This document shows positions 1-9,066 of a stretch of 64,000 bases of DNA, in pieces. Source of the stretch: an uncultured Sphingorhabdus sp. Its GTDB lineage: Bacteria; Pseudomonadota; Alphaproteobacteria; Sphingomonadales; Sphingomonadaceae. The first letter of the stretch is position 1. Each line of letters begins with the position of its first letter. The DNA lies in contig CANLOL010000001.1 of assembly GCA_947492905.1 (NCBI GenBank), positions 1,342,578-1,406,577 of the forward strand. Reading direction: 5' to 3'. The notes beneath the pieces were generated by a model, which saw only the letters and a list, made by a program, of their open reading frames with translations, did no database searches and was not told where the DNA came from. A program made the translations under genes and the position numbers.

Positions 1-2397
1 ACGAAAAATTTCAGAGTTTAATTCTGCGGCATCAACATCTGATAACCCTTGATTTTGTGCGTTAAATATAACTTGTCTTGCTTTTGCAGTTTCATTTTGG
101 CGATTATAAATTTTCACCAAATCAAAAATAGAAGCATAATTTGCCGGCTCTAGTAATAGAGCATTGTTAAGCGCTTCAATTGCTGCATCTTCATCGCTGC
201 CAGAGAGCATATCAGCCAACCAATTATAATAGCTTGCCGAAGGTTCTATTTCGATAGCCGCTTTTAGGTCGGTAATGGCTTTGTCATAATCGCCTAATTT
301 CCAGTAGAAATAAGCACGGTTGTAATAAGCATTTGTATCATCTTCTTTGGCATTAGCCACAAATTGATTCAGCCCAGCAATTATTTTATCGGCAGCGCCA
401 TTGGTTTTTGCTGCTTCATATTCTTGCCATTCCTCGGGTGCATCATCGGGTAAGATGATAGATACAGCTTTTCTTTTTTCATAATTTAATTTTTTACGGT
501 CAATGCGCAATTGATTGGGTTTAACTTCCCATTGTGTAGGAAATGTCTCTTCAGAGAAATTGACACTATTATCCTGTAATAAAGTAGTTCTCTCTGTCAG
601 GCGACCTTCTATCTCGCTTGAAATATTGGCATTGCCCGACAATGTGAATGGGCTCGCATATTGCGGTAATTTATAACTCGTATTTTCGCGGAAATAATTT
701 GTTCCGCTAACCAATATAGGAATATCTTTCCATTCTTCTGTATTTCTATCTTGGCTTATTTTGCGATCATCGAGCGATGACCAAATAGCATGTTTGAACT
801 TACCCGCTTTTTTCTTCCAACCAAGCCATGCAATGCCTTTTGCCTTAATTGTGCCTTCTCGACTTTCATTATCAAAACTATAATCGGCATCATAAATAAT
901 ATCGTCTATTACATAATTGGCCGCTATCTCGCGCAGTTTTTCACGAAAACTTTCTTCTGAAAATTGATTTCTTGTGGTGTGTAATTGAAATGCTTGATTA
1001 TCGCGTAATATTAATTTTAAATCATATAGAGCAGGCAAGGCGCGACCTGCGCTCAGATCATATTGTAAAAACGTATCCTGATCAGGTATGGTATTTTTAC
1101 TAATAGCAATTTCTTCGAGAGCCGAACCTTTGGTTGTCACTGGCAGGGCATATCTGTGCGCAGGAGCGACTTGGATATCGCGCATCCTATCTCCACGTCC
1201 AGTACCATCCATCCATAATGTCTGGCCCTTAACATTGGCTTTTACCATAATATGGTTGAATGCCATCATGGAAGGAATACGAATTGAAACGGCGTCTTTT
1301 AAGCTTAGATTGACCAAAATAGGAACTGCTTCGACTTCTAATTCATGCAAAATGGCGAGGAGTAGCAAAGTTTTTGCTTTACAGTCTCCATATTTCAAAT
1401 TCCATGTCTCAGCAGGGCTCTGCGGTTCATAATTGCCATAGCCTAGGCCATTATAAAGATAGCGTACTTTGTCTTGTACTAAACGAAGAGCCAGCTCTGA
1501 ACGGATCATAGGATCATTGGTTTGTGCTTTAATTTGCTCTACTTCAGCAGCCAATTCAGGCGCTTGTGCAATTAAACCCTTAGTTTCATATTGCGAAGAT
1601 GCTGTTTTTGAAACCTCTTCCCAACTCTGAAAGTTGCTAGCCTCGAAAAAGGGAGACATCCGATACCGTATCGGTGCATTTTTGGGTTTTTCTTTTTCTT
1701 TGGGGATAATCATACCCAAAATCATCTCATTATAATTACCAAAGCTGGTAATCTTGGGATTCATATTTTTGGAATGAGCTTTCCAATTTAATTTGCTGCC
1801 TTTGGGCCACAAGATGCGGCGGTAAGATTTATCCACAGAACGTTCGGTTTGAGAGAAAGATTTGCTTATTTCGCCACGTTTTTTGAGCGATGGGTTTTCG
1901 GATCGTATAGTATAGGCAAAGCCGACAACATCCCCCAATTGTAAATCTCGTAATTGTGTGGTTGCTGTGAGCAATCCATTCAATTGTTGTTGTTCTAAAT
2001 TACGTTCACGCCGTATAATTTCGAAAACTTCTTCTTCGTCCAATATGTCAATGACTTGACCAGCCCTATATATTTTAAAGCTATGGATCGTAATATCTGC
2101 GCGGTCGCGTTGCCATGTAGCATTAAAACTGGTGCCCATTTGCGTTAAGAAGTCTGCGGTTGATGCTTTAAGAGCAAGGGCGGTATATTCTTCGATAACG
2201 CCATCTTCGATTTTGATTTGCTCGTCCCAAAGAACAGAATAGGCATTACTATCGGGATTATTTTTCAATAGCTCTGTTATATCGGTTTGATTTACCCATT
2301 CACCAGCAGGAGCATATTGAATATTTTCGCCTGCCAAAGCATTTTGATTATATAAAAATATACAAGAAATAATAGCTGTATTAATAATATTCTTCAT
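1..2397 (-). CDS. Secreted DUF3857 / transglutaminase-like / TPR protein (3' end missing)
   Basis: The frame is open from an ATG at 2397 to the left edge, so about 799 residues are visible and the C-terminus is missing. Residues 1-22 form a signal peptide ending ALA, so the protein is probably periplasmic. A DUF3857-type N-terminal half is followed by a transglutaminase-like core with Cys339 (in YGDCKAK), His382 (in FNHIMV) and Asp397 (in WMDGTG), a plausible catalytic triad. From about residue 685 there are TPR-like repeats. Proteins of this architecture are common in Bacteroidetes and sphingomonads, but their substrates are unknown. No partner gene is visible: the next gene is divergent. 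The fold assignment is fairly safe; the function is not known. Confidence 0.8.
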   Translation of the reverse strand, partial: MKNIINTAIISCIFLYNQNALAGENIQYAPAGEWVNQTDITELLKNNPDSNAYSVLWDEQIKIEDGVIEEYTALALKASTADFLTQMGTSFNATWQRDRADITIHSFKIYRAGQVIDILDEEEVFEIIRRERNLEQQQLNGLLTATTQLRDLQLGDVVGFAYTIRSENPSLKKRGEISKSFSQTERSVDKSYRRILWPKGSKLNWKAHSKNMNPKITSFGNYNEMILGMIIPKEKEKPKNAPIRYRMSPFFEASNFQSWEEVSKTASSQYETKGLIAQAPELAAEVEQIKAQTNDPMIRSELALRLVQDKVRYLYNGLGYGNYEPQSPAETWNLKYGDCKAKTLLLLAILHELEVEAVPILVNLSLKDAVSIRIPSMMAFNHIMVKANVKGQTLWMDGTGRGDRMRDIQVAPAHRYALPVTTKGSALEEIAISKNTIPDQDTFLQYDLSAGRALPALYDLKLILRDNQAFQLHTTRNQFSEESFREKLREIAANYVIDDIIYDADYSFDNESREGTIKAKGIAWLGWKKKAGKFKHAIWSSLDDRKISQDRNTEEWKDIPILVSGTNYFRENTSYKLPQYASPFTLSGNANISSEIEGRLTERTTLLQDNSVNFSEETFPTQWEVKPNQLRIDRKKLNYEKRKAVSIILPDDAPEEWQEYEAAKTNGAADKIIAGLNQFVANAKEDDTNAYYNRAYFYWKLGDYDKAITDLKAAIEIEPSASYYNWLADMLSGSDEDAAIEALNNALLLEPANYASIFDLVKIYNRQNETAKARQVIFNAQNQGLSDVDAAELNSEIFR

Positions 2398-2568
2398 AAC
2401 GCACCCCAAATATTACATATTCTATTCTTGATAGAATCAATTATTTAAGAAGGTATAGAAAAAAATTTTTCAATCAATCTCTTATTTGATTCCAATGATT
2501 AAAATAGCATGTGGATAAAGAGATTATCTTATCCTATAGATCATTTCATTATATCAAAGGGGAATATT

Positions 2569-3666
2569 ATGGAAGATTATCAACAGTGGAATATAGTCAT
2601 TGATAAAAAAGATATTTCCAAAGCGAATATAGAAATTAGCGATATTGCAGAATTAGAAGAAGATCAGCTCTTATTAAAAATTGAAGGATATGCGCTAACC
2701 GCGAATAATATCAGCTATGCCTCAACGGGCGATTTGGTGGGCTATTGGAATTTCTTTCCAGCCGAAGACAGCAGCAATGGCATTGTCCCTGTTTGGGGAT
2801 ATGCACAAGTGATTGAAAGCACGCATTTAGAGTTTGAAGCAGGCATGCGCTTTTATGGCTATTTCCCAATGGGATCGCATCTTATTGTGTCGCCAGCAGA
2901 GGGCGATGTGTCGGCTGGTTTCATGGATGGTTCAGAGCATCGCGCACCAATGGCGCCTATTTATAACCATTATCGCAAATTATCTGATGGCTCTCATGAT
3001 GAAATGGAAGCATTACGCGCTATTGTGCAGCCCTTATTTATGACCAGTTTTTTGATTGAGCATAAATTTCGCAGCGAAGAATGGTTTGGCGCTGACAATG
3101 TTATCATGACAAGTGCATCCTCTAAAACAGCGATGGGATTGGCCTATATGGTTAAAAATGACAGTCCTGATGTGCGCCGTATCGGATTGACTTCAGCTGC
3201 CAATGTTGAATTTACGATGGACACGGGCCTTTACGATCAAGTGATTAGCTATGATGATGCTTTTGGTGAGCATGGTTTGGATGCAGAAGAAAATTGCGTA
3301 TCGGTTGATTTTGCAGGCAATACCGAATTTCTTGGTCAAATTCATGACCATTTTGGGGATAATCTAAAATTCAGTTCCTTAATTGGCATGACCCATGTCG
3401 GCAAAAGCGGTCCGCGCGATGCAATAAGCGGTGTGCAGCCTGTATTCTTTTTTGCGCCAGCAGCAGCCCAAGAATTTATCAATGATTTGGGGCAGGCTGA
3501 ATTTGATAGTCAAGCTGGACGTGCGCTCTATGGGTTTTTGGATTTTATATCGGGGCAAATTGATGTGCGCACAATTGAAGGGCCACAAGCAGTGCAGCAG
3601 GCTTATGAAATGTTATTCAGCGGCTCTGTATCAGCTAGCGAAGCCCTATATGCAAATATAGGTTAA
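2569..3666 (+). CDS. DUF2855 family protein
   Basis: This 365-residue protein matches the DUF2855 family, which is distantly related to medium-chain dehydrogenases/quinone oxidoreductases but lacks a clear canonical GxGxxG motif here. I recognise the family from the N-terminal region with YALTANNISYA and GYWNFFP, and from the central MTSASSKTA segment. The ATG at 2569 is preferred because AAAGGGGA lies just upstream; a longer frame from 2509 has no such signal. The gene stands alone, divergent from the transglutaminase gene. No reaction is known for the family, so only the family name is supported. Confidence 0.8.
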   Translation: MEDYQQWNIVIDKKDISKANIEISDIAELEEDQLLLKIEGYALTANNISYASTGDLVGYWNFFPAEDSSNGIVPVWGYAQVIESTHLEFEAGMRFYGYFPMGSHLIVSPAEGDVSAGFMDGSEHRAPMAPIYNHYRKLSDGSHDEMEALRAIVQPLFMTSFLIEHKFRSEEWFGADNVIMTSASSKTAMGLAYMVKNDSPDVRRIGLTSAANVEFTMDTGLYDQVISYDDAFGEHGLDAEENCVSVDFAGNTEFLGQIHDHFGDNLKFSSLIGMTHVGKSGPRDAISGVQPVFFFAPAAAQEFINDLGQAEFDSQAGRALYGFLDFISGQIDVRTIEGPQAVQQAYEMLFSGSVSASEALYANIG

Positions 3667-3727
3667 ATGCTGTTGGGTTAAATCCATCTAGGGTTAAATT
3701 TAGGGTGAAATCACATAAGGTAAATCT
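3661..3727. repeat. Short degenerate tandem repeat, unit about GGGTTAAAT
   Basis: Five imperfect copies of a GGGTTAAAT-like word follow one another with 3-7 bp spacers. They start inside the stop codon of the DUF2855 gene and run toward the convergent lipoprotein gene. No hairpin or T-run terminator accompanies them. This may be slippage in intergenic DNA; no function is claimed. Confidence 0.4.
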
Positions 3728-3735
3728 AGTCTGCT

Positions 3736-4023
3736 TTATTTCTGTTCATCAGTTTCGTCATATAAGACATGCCCATGATTGTGGCTGCCATGATGCGTGT
3801 GGTGATTATTGGGGTTGCAGCGCCCTGTAATCATTATATCCTGATATAAATTATCGGCCTGTTCTTGGGTTAAGGCTTCACATCTTTTACGGTCTATCTC
3901 TGGATAAGGCCCGAATGCGTTGGATCGCACCGGAATTGCCGTTGGTTCTTGCCCAATTAATATGGGGGCAGCGCATGATGATAATGATGTTAGGGCCATT
4001 AGCCCAATAAAATGAACACGCAT
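3736..4023 (-). CDS. Small His-rich lipoprotein
   Basis: A 95-residue protein with a lipoprotein signal: a hydrophobic stretch ending LSSCAA, with the lipidated Cys at about residue 17. The middle has two further cysteines (RKRCEAL and TGRCNP). The C-terminal tail is unusually rich in His (HHTHHGSHNHGH), followed by an acidic end. That composition suggests divalent metal binding (Zn, Ni or Cu) at the cell envelope, but this is inference. I do not recognise a named family. It converges on the DUF2855 gene and has no metal-transport neighbour. Confidence 0.6.
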   Translation of the reverse strand: MRVHFIGLMALTSLSSCAAPILIGQEPTAIPVRSNAFGPYPEIDRKRCEALTQEQADNLYQDIMITGRCNPNNHHTHHGSHNHGHVLYDETDEQK

Positions 4024-4182
4024 AAATCTGCCTTAGAAATAATCTATATTGCATCATAGAACGGCTGCGCGGGTGATGTATTTAGAGCAATTTTTGCGGA
4101 TGATATTAACCATTAAACATTTGAAATGATTATGTCACAATTTGATACGCCCAATTTGTAAGATGTTTTTACGCTAGCTATT

Positions 4183-4398
4183 ATGCCTAATATTTCGTTA
4201 ACGAGAATTATGAGGAACAGAAATTTAATATCGATAGCGGACAAAAAGCAGCATAGCTTTCGCCAGCTTATAGACCCAAATATTTTGACCGTAGAAGCTG
4301 AAGTAGAAAAAGCAAAATGGTGGACCAAAGAGGACACGCATTTATTCATGCTGAGCTTCACTGCATTCTTCGTGGTATTTTATACATTCATTGCGTGA
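4183..4398 (+). CDS. Small single-pass membrane protein, hypothetical
   Basis: A 71-residue frame with a charged N-terminal half and a C-terminal transmembrane segment (FMLSFTAFFVVFYTFIA) preceded by WWTKEDTHL. This WW-charged-hydrophobic ending recalls small conserved proteins in sphingomonads, from memory only. The ribosome-binding site is weak, and an in-frame ATG at 4210 is an alternative start. The opposite-strand frame over the same bases looks like a shadow. Topology is likely C-tail anchored; function unknown. Confidence 0.45.
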   Translation: MPNISLTRIMRNRNLISIADKKQHSFRQLIDPNILTVEAEVEKAKWWTKEDTHLFMLSFTAFFVVFYTFIA

Positions 4399-4422
4399 AG
4401 CATCATTCTTTATTTAACGGCT

Positions 4423-5718
4423 TTATTCTGCAATCTCCGCATTCATTTTTCTATCGACTTTATCCAATCTAAAGGCGAGCCATGATGATATCGCGCAGAT
4501 TATCATGAGCATGAATAATGCGTTGATGACGCTTACGCCAATGCTGACGATGAGCAGATATATGATCGTACCCAGAACCATAGCACCGCTGTTGATGATA
4601 TTATTGGCGGCTATGGTGCGCGCTGTTTGGGACTTTACAACTTTAGTGGTTAAAAATGCATAGAGCGGCACGACAAACATGCCGCCAGCTATTGCGATAA
4701 ACAATATATCGAGCAATAATATTTTGGCATAATCCGCTTCTAAAAATCTGCGCCAGTCATAGAGTTCACCGCTTCCTGGAACCCATTGATTAACAACCCA
4801 CCATAAATGCAATATGAATAAGCCCATTATGATAACAGAGGCCATAGAGTAGCGGGCAGAAATTTTGCCTTTCAGCATCCGGTTTATGGCAATGCTACCT
4901 ATGGCTATACCGATGGAGAAAACGGCCGTGAATAATGTTGCGACTGTATTATCGCTGGTAAGTGAATTTTTCACCAATGGTGGGAAAATAGCACCAAACA
5001 CAGCCGCTATTGTCCAAAAAAAGCTGATAGACCAAATGGCTAATGCTAAATGTGGAACGCTCATCGTGTTTGATAATAGTCTCCAACTGCCTCTAAAAAT
5101 ATTATAATCGACCTTAATATCTTCATGCCCATCTTCGGGATCAGCATTAGGAATAAATTGTGCGCTTAAACGCCCGATTAGCGAGCATATTACCACCCCA
5201 ACAGCAGAAGCAGTCGCGGGCAAAATACCGCCCAATATTGTACCCCCTAAAATGGCTATATAGGTTCCAGCTTCCACCAAACCAGTTCCGCTCAAAACTT
5301 CATCATCTTTTAGATGCTGTGGTAAAATGGCATATTTTATGGGGCCTAAAAAAGCCGATTGCGTTCCTAATGCAAAAAAAGCAATCATCATGACTGGTAT
5401 GGATTCTATCATGATACCATATGCCCCTACGAGCATGATAATAATTTCAGCATTTTTAATGATATGTATGATTTTCGTTTTATCTTTTTTATCTGCCAAT
5501 TGACCAGCAAGTGCAGAAAATAAAAAGAAAGGGAGCATCAATAATCCGCCTACTATGGCATTAAATTGTGCTTCAGCGGCTTCATTATTGAGCAATTGAA
5601 ATGTGACCAATATCACCATCGCCATTTTGAAAAAATTATCATTAAAAGCGTTTAGAAACTGTGTAACAAACAATGGCAAAAAACGCTTTTTTAATAGCAA
5701 TGATGCAGAAGTCGTCAT
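4423..5718 (-). CDS. MFS transporter, LplT-like (lysophospholipid transporter family)
   Basis: A 431-residue polytopic protein with about 12 hydrophobic segments. The N-terminal motif FLPLFVTQFLNAFNDNFFK is characteristic of the LplT branch of the major facilitator superfamily. LplT flips lysophospholipids across the inner membrane for re-acylation by Aas. Here no Aas acyltransferase is adjacent, and the LplT role is by family resemblance only. The ATG at 5718 follows a good GGGAGG Shine-Dalgarno sequence. The C-terminus is short and charged. Confidence 0.75.
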   Translation of the reverse strand: MTTSASLLLKKRFLPLFVTQFLNAFNDNFFKMAMVILVTFQLLNNEAAEAQFNAIVGGLLMLPFFLFSALAGQLADKKDKTKIIHIIKNAEIIIMLVGAYGIMIESIPVMMIAFFALGTQSAFLGPIKYAILPQHLKDDEVLSGTGLVEAGTYIAILGGTILGGILPATASAVGVVICSLIGRLSAQFIPNADPEDGHEDIKVDYNIFRGSWRLLSNTMSVPHLALAIWSISFFWTIAAVFGAIFPPLVKNSLTSDNTVATLFTAVFSIGIAIGSIAINRMLKGKISARYSMASVIIMGLFILHLWWVVNQWVPGSGELYDWRRFLEADYAKILLLDILFIAIAGGMFVVPLYAFLTTKVVKSQTARTIAANNIINSGAMVLGTIIYLLIVSIGVSVINALFMLMIICAISSWLAFRLDKVDRKMNAEIAE

Positions 5719-5920
5719 GCATGTCCTCCCCCGACATTATAGAGTATTGATATATTTATTTATAAATAATCAAATCTCTTGCTGATATGCTATGACTTTT
5801 ATGCTTAATAAAAGCAACTAATGAAATTAGCTATTGGTTGTGGGTGCGTTCCGCCCTATGTCAATAAACAGTCTGCCGATATTAGGTATGTTTATCCAAT
5901 ATCTGACAAAAGGGATAAGA

Positions 5921-6505
5921 ATGTTAAGCCTCGCCAATATTTTGACATTATCGCGCATATTTGCCGTTCCTATTTTGGTTTTCCTGCTTTGGCCCCATTA
6001 TAGCGGAGGCGTGAATCTACCGACGCCGCTGCATTATGGGTTAGCATGGGTACTATATGCATTAATGGCGATAACCGATTATTTTGATGGCTATATAGCA
6101 CGCAGCCAAGGAACCGTATCAAAGCTGGGTATATTTTTAGATCCAATAGCCGATAAAATCATGGTTGCGGCCGTTATATTGATGCTGGTATTCACCCGCG
6201 ATATTGATGGCATACATGTTATTGCTGCCCTGATAATCCTATTGCGCGAGATTATCGTTTCGGGCTTGCGTGAATTTTTGGCAGGGCTTCAAGTCTCTGT
6301 ACCGGTGAGTAAATTGGCAAAATGGAAAACCACTTTTCAGCTATTATCGCTTGGCGGTGTCATATTATGCGGGGCTGTTGTGAACATCGAATGGCTCTAT
6401 GAGTGGCTGCATTTAGCGACCTTTATCACCCTATGGGGAGCAGCTATTTTGACGTTGATTACGGGTTGGGATTATCTGCGTGTCGGTATCAAACATATGG
6501 ATTGA
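5921..6505 (+). CDS. pgsA: CDP-diacylglycerol--glycerol-3-phosphate 3-phosphatidyltransferase
   Basis: A 194-residue integral membrane enzyme that makes phosphatidylglycerol phosphate from CDP-diacylglycerol and glycerol 3-phosphate. The CDP-alcohol phosphotransferase signature is complete: DYFDGYIAR followed by G and then DPIAD (pattern D-x2-DG-x2-AR-x8-G-x3-D-x3-D). Four or more further hydrophobic helices follow. The start at 5921 (MLSLANIL) is chosen over a longer frame because AAAAGGG precedes it and it fits family N-termini. Its stop overlaps the moaD start (TGATG), so it leads a pgsA-moaD-moaE operon, an arrangement familiar from sphingomonads. Confidence 0.93.
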   Translation: MLSLANILTLSRIFAVPILVFLLWPHYSGGVNLPTPLHYGLAWVLYALMAITDYFDGYIARSQGTVSKLGIFLDPIADKIMVAAVILMLVFTRDIDGIHVIAALIILLREIIVSGLREFLAGLQVSVPVSKLAKWKTTFQLLSLGGVILCGAVVNIEWLYEWLHLATFITLWGAAILTLITGWDYLRVGIKHMD

Positions 6506-6765
6506 TGGGCATTATGAAGATTACATATTTTGCCAAAACGCGCGAACTTATGGGGCGCGATTCCGATAGTATTGATTTTCCAACCGATATTCATACCATT
6601 GATGATGTAATCGAATATTTGTCTGCCAAGGGCGCACCTTATGATGTTGCTTTTGAAGAGCGCAATTCATTGCGATTTGCTTTGGATAATGAATTGGCTC
6701 AAAATGATGCAAGTATAAACAATATATCAGAACTGGCTATATTCCCGCCTGTTACGGGCGGATGA
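6505..6765 (+). CDS. moaD: Molybdopterin synthase sulfur carrier subunit
   Basis: An 86-residue beta-grasp protein ending in PPVTGG, the C-terminal Gly-Gly that is thiocarboxylated and donates sulfur to precursor Z in molybdopterin synthesis. The N-terminal KITYFAKTRELMG is typical of MoaD. The start at 6505 overlaps the pgsA stop by one base; the ATG at 6514 is an equally possible start. The stop overlaps the moaE start (ATGA), consistent with translational coupling of the two synthase subunits. Confidence 0.93.
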   Translation: MGIMKITYFAKTRELMGRDSDSIDFPTDIHTIDDVIEYLSAKGAPYDVAFEERNSLRFALDNELAQNDASINNISELAIFPPVTGG

Positions 6766-7202
6766 TGCAGCATATTGCCCTTCAAGCCAAAGCCTTTGAT
6801 GCAGGAGAGGAATTGCGCAAATTTGAGAGCAAGCGCCTTGGTGCAATAGCAAGTTTTTCTGGATTGGTGCGTTCTGAAAATGAGATTAGAGCGCTCTCTA
6901 TTGAGCATCATCCGGTGATGACACAAAAAGCACTAGAGAAGCTCTGCGATATCACAACGCAGCGCTATCACCTGCTCGGCGTCACTATCATTCATCGTTA
7001 TGGGACGCTGAAATTGGGAGAGCCAATAGTCTTTGTAGCGGCAGCCTCTGAACATCGTAAAGAAGCTATGGAAGCTATAATATACATGATGGACCGTCTG
7101 AAAACGGATGTGCCATTATGGAAAAAAGAAATATTCGCCGATGGATCATCGCGTTGGATAGATCAAAAGCAGAGCGATGTAGAACGATCCTCTTCGTGGT
7201 AA
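6762..7202 (+). CDS. moaE: Molybdopterin synthase catalytic subunit
   Basis: A 146-residue catalytic subunit that converts cyclic pyranopterin monophosphate to molybdopterin with thiocarboxylated MoaD. Recognisable family motifs are SFSGLVR, SIEHHPVM, HRYGTLKLGEP and VPLWKKE, the last carrying the conserved catalytic lysine. It overlaps moaD by four bases. The end converges on oxyR with about 30 bp between them and no clear terminator. No other moa gene or molybdoenzyme is in the window. Confidence 0.95.
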   Translation: MMQHIALQAKAFDAGEELRKFESKRLGAIASFSGLVRSENEIRALSIEHHPVMTQKALEKLCDITTQRYHLLGVTIIHRYGTLKLGEPIVFVAAASEHRKEAMEAIIYMMDRLKTDVPLWKKEIFADGSSRWIDQKQSDVERSSSW

Positions 7203-7233
7203 ATTACAGCATAAGAGGCGCGTGCATATATCT

Positions 7234-8136
7234 CTATTTTTTAAGCTTGCGCAATTCATCGGCAAGCAGCAAAAATTCCTTTTTGCGCGGGCTATTGGTG
7301 CGCCATACAAGAGCAATTTTCCGGGCTGGATTTTCCGCATTAAGCGGCCGCGTGATAATATTTGTATTTTGCAATATCCCCGCATCTATTGCCATTTCCG
7401 GGACCAATGTTAAGCCAAGACCATTATCCACCAATTGAACCAAAGTATGCAGCGACGTGCCTAACATGGTTGCACCTTCGCCCAAATCGGGGCGATTACA
7501 GGCGGATAAAATATGATCTTTTAAGCAATGACCATCCACCAATAATAATAATTTCTCAGGATCAATATATTGCGGGGTAATTTCTTTGGGCAAATTTTGG
7601 ACATCATCATTGGGCATAGCCACCAACAGATTGTCATCGAATAATTCAGAGCTTTCGACATCCCCGCACCCATAAGGCAGCGCCATTAATACACAATCCG
7701 CATCTCCATGATGCAAGGATGCACAGGCTTCGCTGCTCGGTTCTTCGCGCAAATATAATTTCAATTCTGGATAAGATTTTCGCAAAGCGGGTAAAAATTT
7801 CGGCAATAAAAAGGGCGCTATGGTAGGGATTACCGACATGCGCAATTCGCCAACGAGCGGCTTTCCGGCGCTGCGTGCTATATCCGTTAATTCCTCTGAC
7901 TCGCGCAATATTCTGTGAGCTTTTTCGACCATTTGATTGCCAATTGAGGTGAATCTGACCACGCGGCGGGTGCGCTCTACCAATGAAATACCTAATAATG
8001 TTTCCAGCTCTCTTATTCCCGCAGAGAGGGTGGATTGCGTAACAAAACAGGCTTTCGCAGCTTTGCCAAAATGCCCATGTTCATGCAGAGCAGCCAAATA
8101 TTGTAATTGTTTCAATGTGGGTAAATAACTTATCAT
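7234..8136 (-). CDS. oxyR: LysR-type hydrogen-peroxide sensor OxyR
   Basis: A 300-residue LysR-family regulator with an N-terminal winged helix (about residues 5-65) and a C-terminal effector domain. The segment DGHCLKDHILSAC places Cys204 and Cys213 nine residues apart, exactly as in the Cys199/Cys208 redox switch of E. coli OxyR. This marks it as OxyR rather than a generic LysR protein. It is divergent from cysE across a 189 bp region. No catalase or ahpC gene is adjacent, so it probably acts on distant targets; control of cysE is possible but unproven. Confidence 0.9.
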   Translation of the reverse strand: MISYLPTLKQLQYLAALHEHGHFGKAAKACFVTQSTLSAGIRELETLLGISLVERTRRVVRFTSIGNQMVEKAHRILRESEELTDIARSAGKPLVGELRMSVIPTIAPFLLPKFLPALRKSYPELKLYLREEPSSEACASLHHGDADCVLMALPYGCGDVESSELFDDNLLVAMPNDDVQNLPKEITPQYIDPEKLLLLVDGHCLKDHILSACNRPDLGEGATMLGTSLHTLVQLVDNGLGLTLVPEMAIDAGILQNTNIITRPLNAENPARKIALVWRTNSPRKKEFLLLADELRKLKK

Positions 8137-8276
8137 GGGGGGCCTATCATTAATAAATTAAAACTATTATTGTTTCTAATGTAATCGTTAAAATCGATTT
8201 TTCTATATCTAATATGAGGATATTTTAGAAAATACCTTGGAATGTGGCGTGAAAATGCCTAGTTTCATAATGAAAA

Positions 8277-8295
8277 CATAGTATATATCGCTATG
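8277..8295. promoter_or_regulatory. Dyad CATAG-N9-CTATG in the oxyR-cysE intergenic region
   Basis: A perfect 5-9-5 inverted repeat lies 30 bp upstream of the cysE start and 140 bp from the oxyR start. Its ATAG/CTAT arms resemble OxyR half-site words, but the spacer is 9 rather than the 7 of the E. coli consensus. It could be an OxyR or other regulator site; weak evidence. Confidence 0.3.
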
Positions 8296-8325
8296 TATGA
8301 AATATGAGGGCGGTTAGGAGGCCAG

Positions 8326-9066
8326 ATGTTCGATAGATTGATAGATTATTTAGAATCGATCAAAAGCCGCGATCCTGCGCCGCGTTCCCGCATGGAAATT
8401 TTGCTCTATCCAGGAGTATGGGCAGTTGGTTTCCATAAAATTGCGCATTGGTTGTTCAATGGGAATATGTTCTTTCTCGCGCGTTTTGTGAATCACTTCT
8501 CGCGTATGCTTACAGCGATTGATATTCACCCAGGGGCGAAAATTGGCGATAATTTGTTCATCGATCATGGTTTTACAGTGATTGGGGAAACCGCAATTAT
8601 CGGCAATAATGTTACGATTTATCAATGCGTCACATTGGGCGGCACGAACCCGACCAATGGCGAAGGCGGCAAGCGCCACCCTACAATCTTAGACGATGCC
8701 ATCATTGGTTCAGGGGCGCAAATTTTAGGGCCTATCACAGTCGGTGAGCGCGCACGTATTGGCGCTAGCGCTGTGGTTACGAATGATGTTCCCGAAGGCG
8801 CTACTATGGTCGGCGTAAAGGCCAAGTCCACCTTGATTGCTGCGGAAACCTATAGCCAAGATTTCATGCCTTATGGCACGCCCTGCACAGATATGAATAT
8901 TCCGCCTGAAAAAACATTGGCTTGCTTGCAAGAAGAAATGAAAAAATTGCAAAAGCAGATGCTGATATTTGAAAAGCAAACCAAAGCTGATGGGGCCACT
9001 AGTGCAAGTAAGAAGAAAGTGGTGAACGGCAATAAAACCGTTAAAAAACAGAGCAAATCTAAATAA
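8326..9066 (+). CDS. cysE: Serine O-acetyltransferase (EpsC-type CysE)
   Basis: A 246-residue enzyme that acetylates serine with acetyl-CoA, the first step of cysteine synthesis. It has a short N-terminal helical region (with PGVWAVGFHKIAHWLF) and then a left-handed beta-helix of hexapeptide repeats from DIHPGAKIG onward, including IDHGFTVIGETA and VTLGGTNP. This is the short EpsC/CysE form. The C-terminal 30 residues are a low-complexity Lys/Ser-rich tail, not seen in the E. coli enzyme, which may affect docking to cysteine synthase. The AGGAGG just before the ATG fixes the start. The next gene begins at the base after the stop. Confidence 0.92.
   Translation: MFDRLIDYLESIKSRDPAPRSRMEILLYPGVWAVGFHKIAHWLFNGNMFFLARFVNHFSRMLTAIDIHPGAKIGDNLFIDHGFTVIGETAIIGNNVTIYQCVTLGGTNPTNGEGGKRHPTILDDAIIGSGAQILGPITVGERARIGASAVVTNDVPEGATMVGVKAKSTLIAAETYSQDFMPYGTPCTDMNIPPEKTLACLQEEMKKLQKQMLIFEKQTKADGATSASKKKVVNGNKTVKKQSKSK

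Noticed and set aside
4113-4361. Minus-strand frame of 82 residues over the small membrane-protein gene
   Set aside because: It lacks a plausible ribosome-binding site and is explained as the shadow of the plus-strand frame, whose C-terminal membrane segment looks real.
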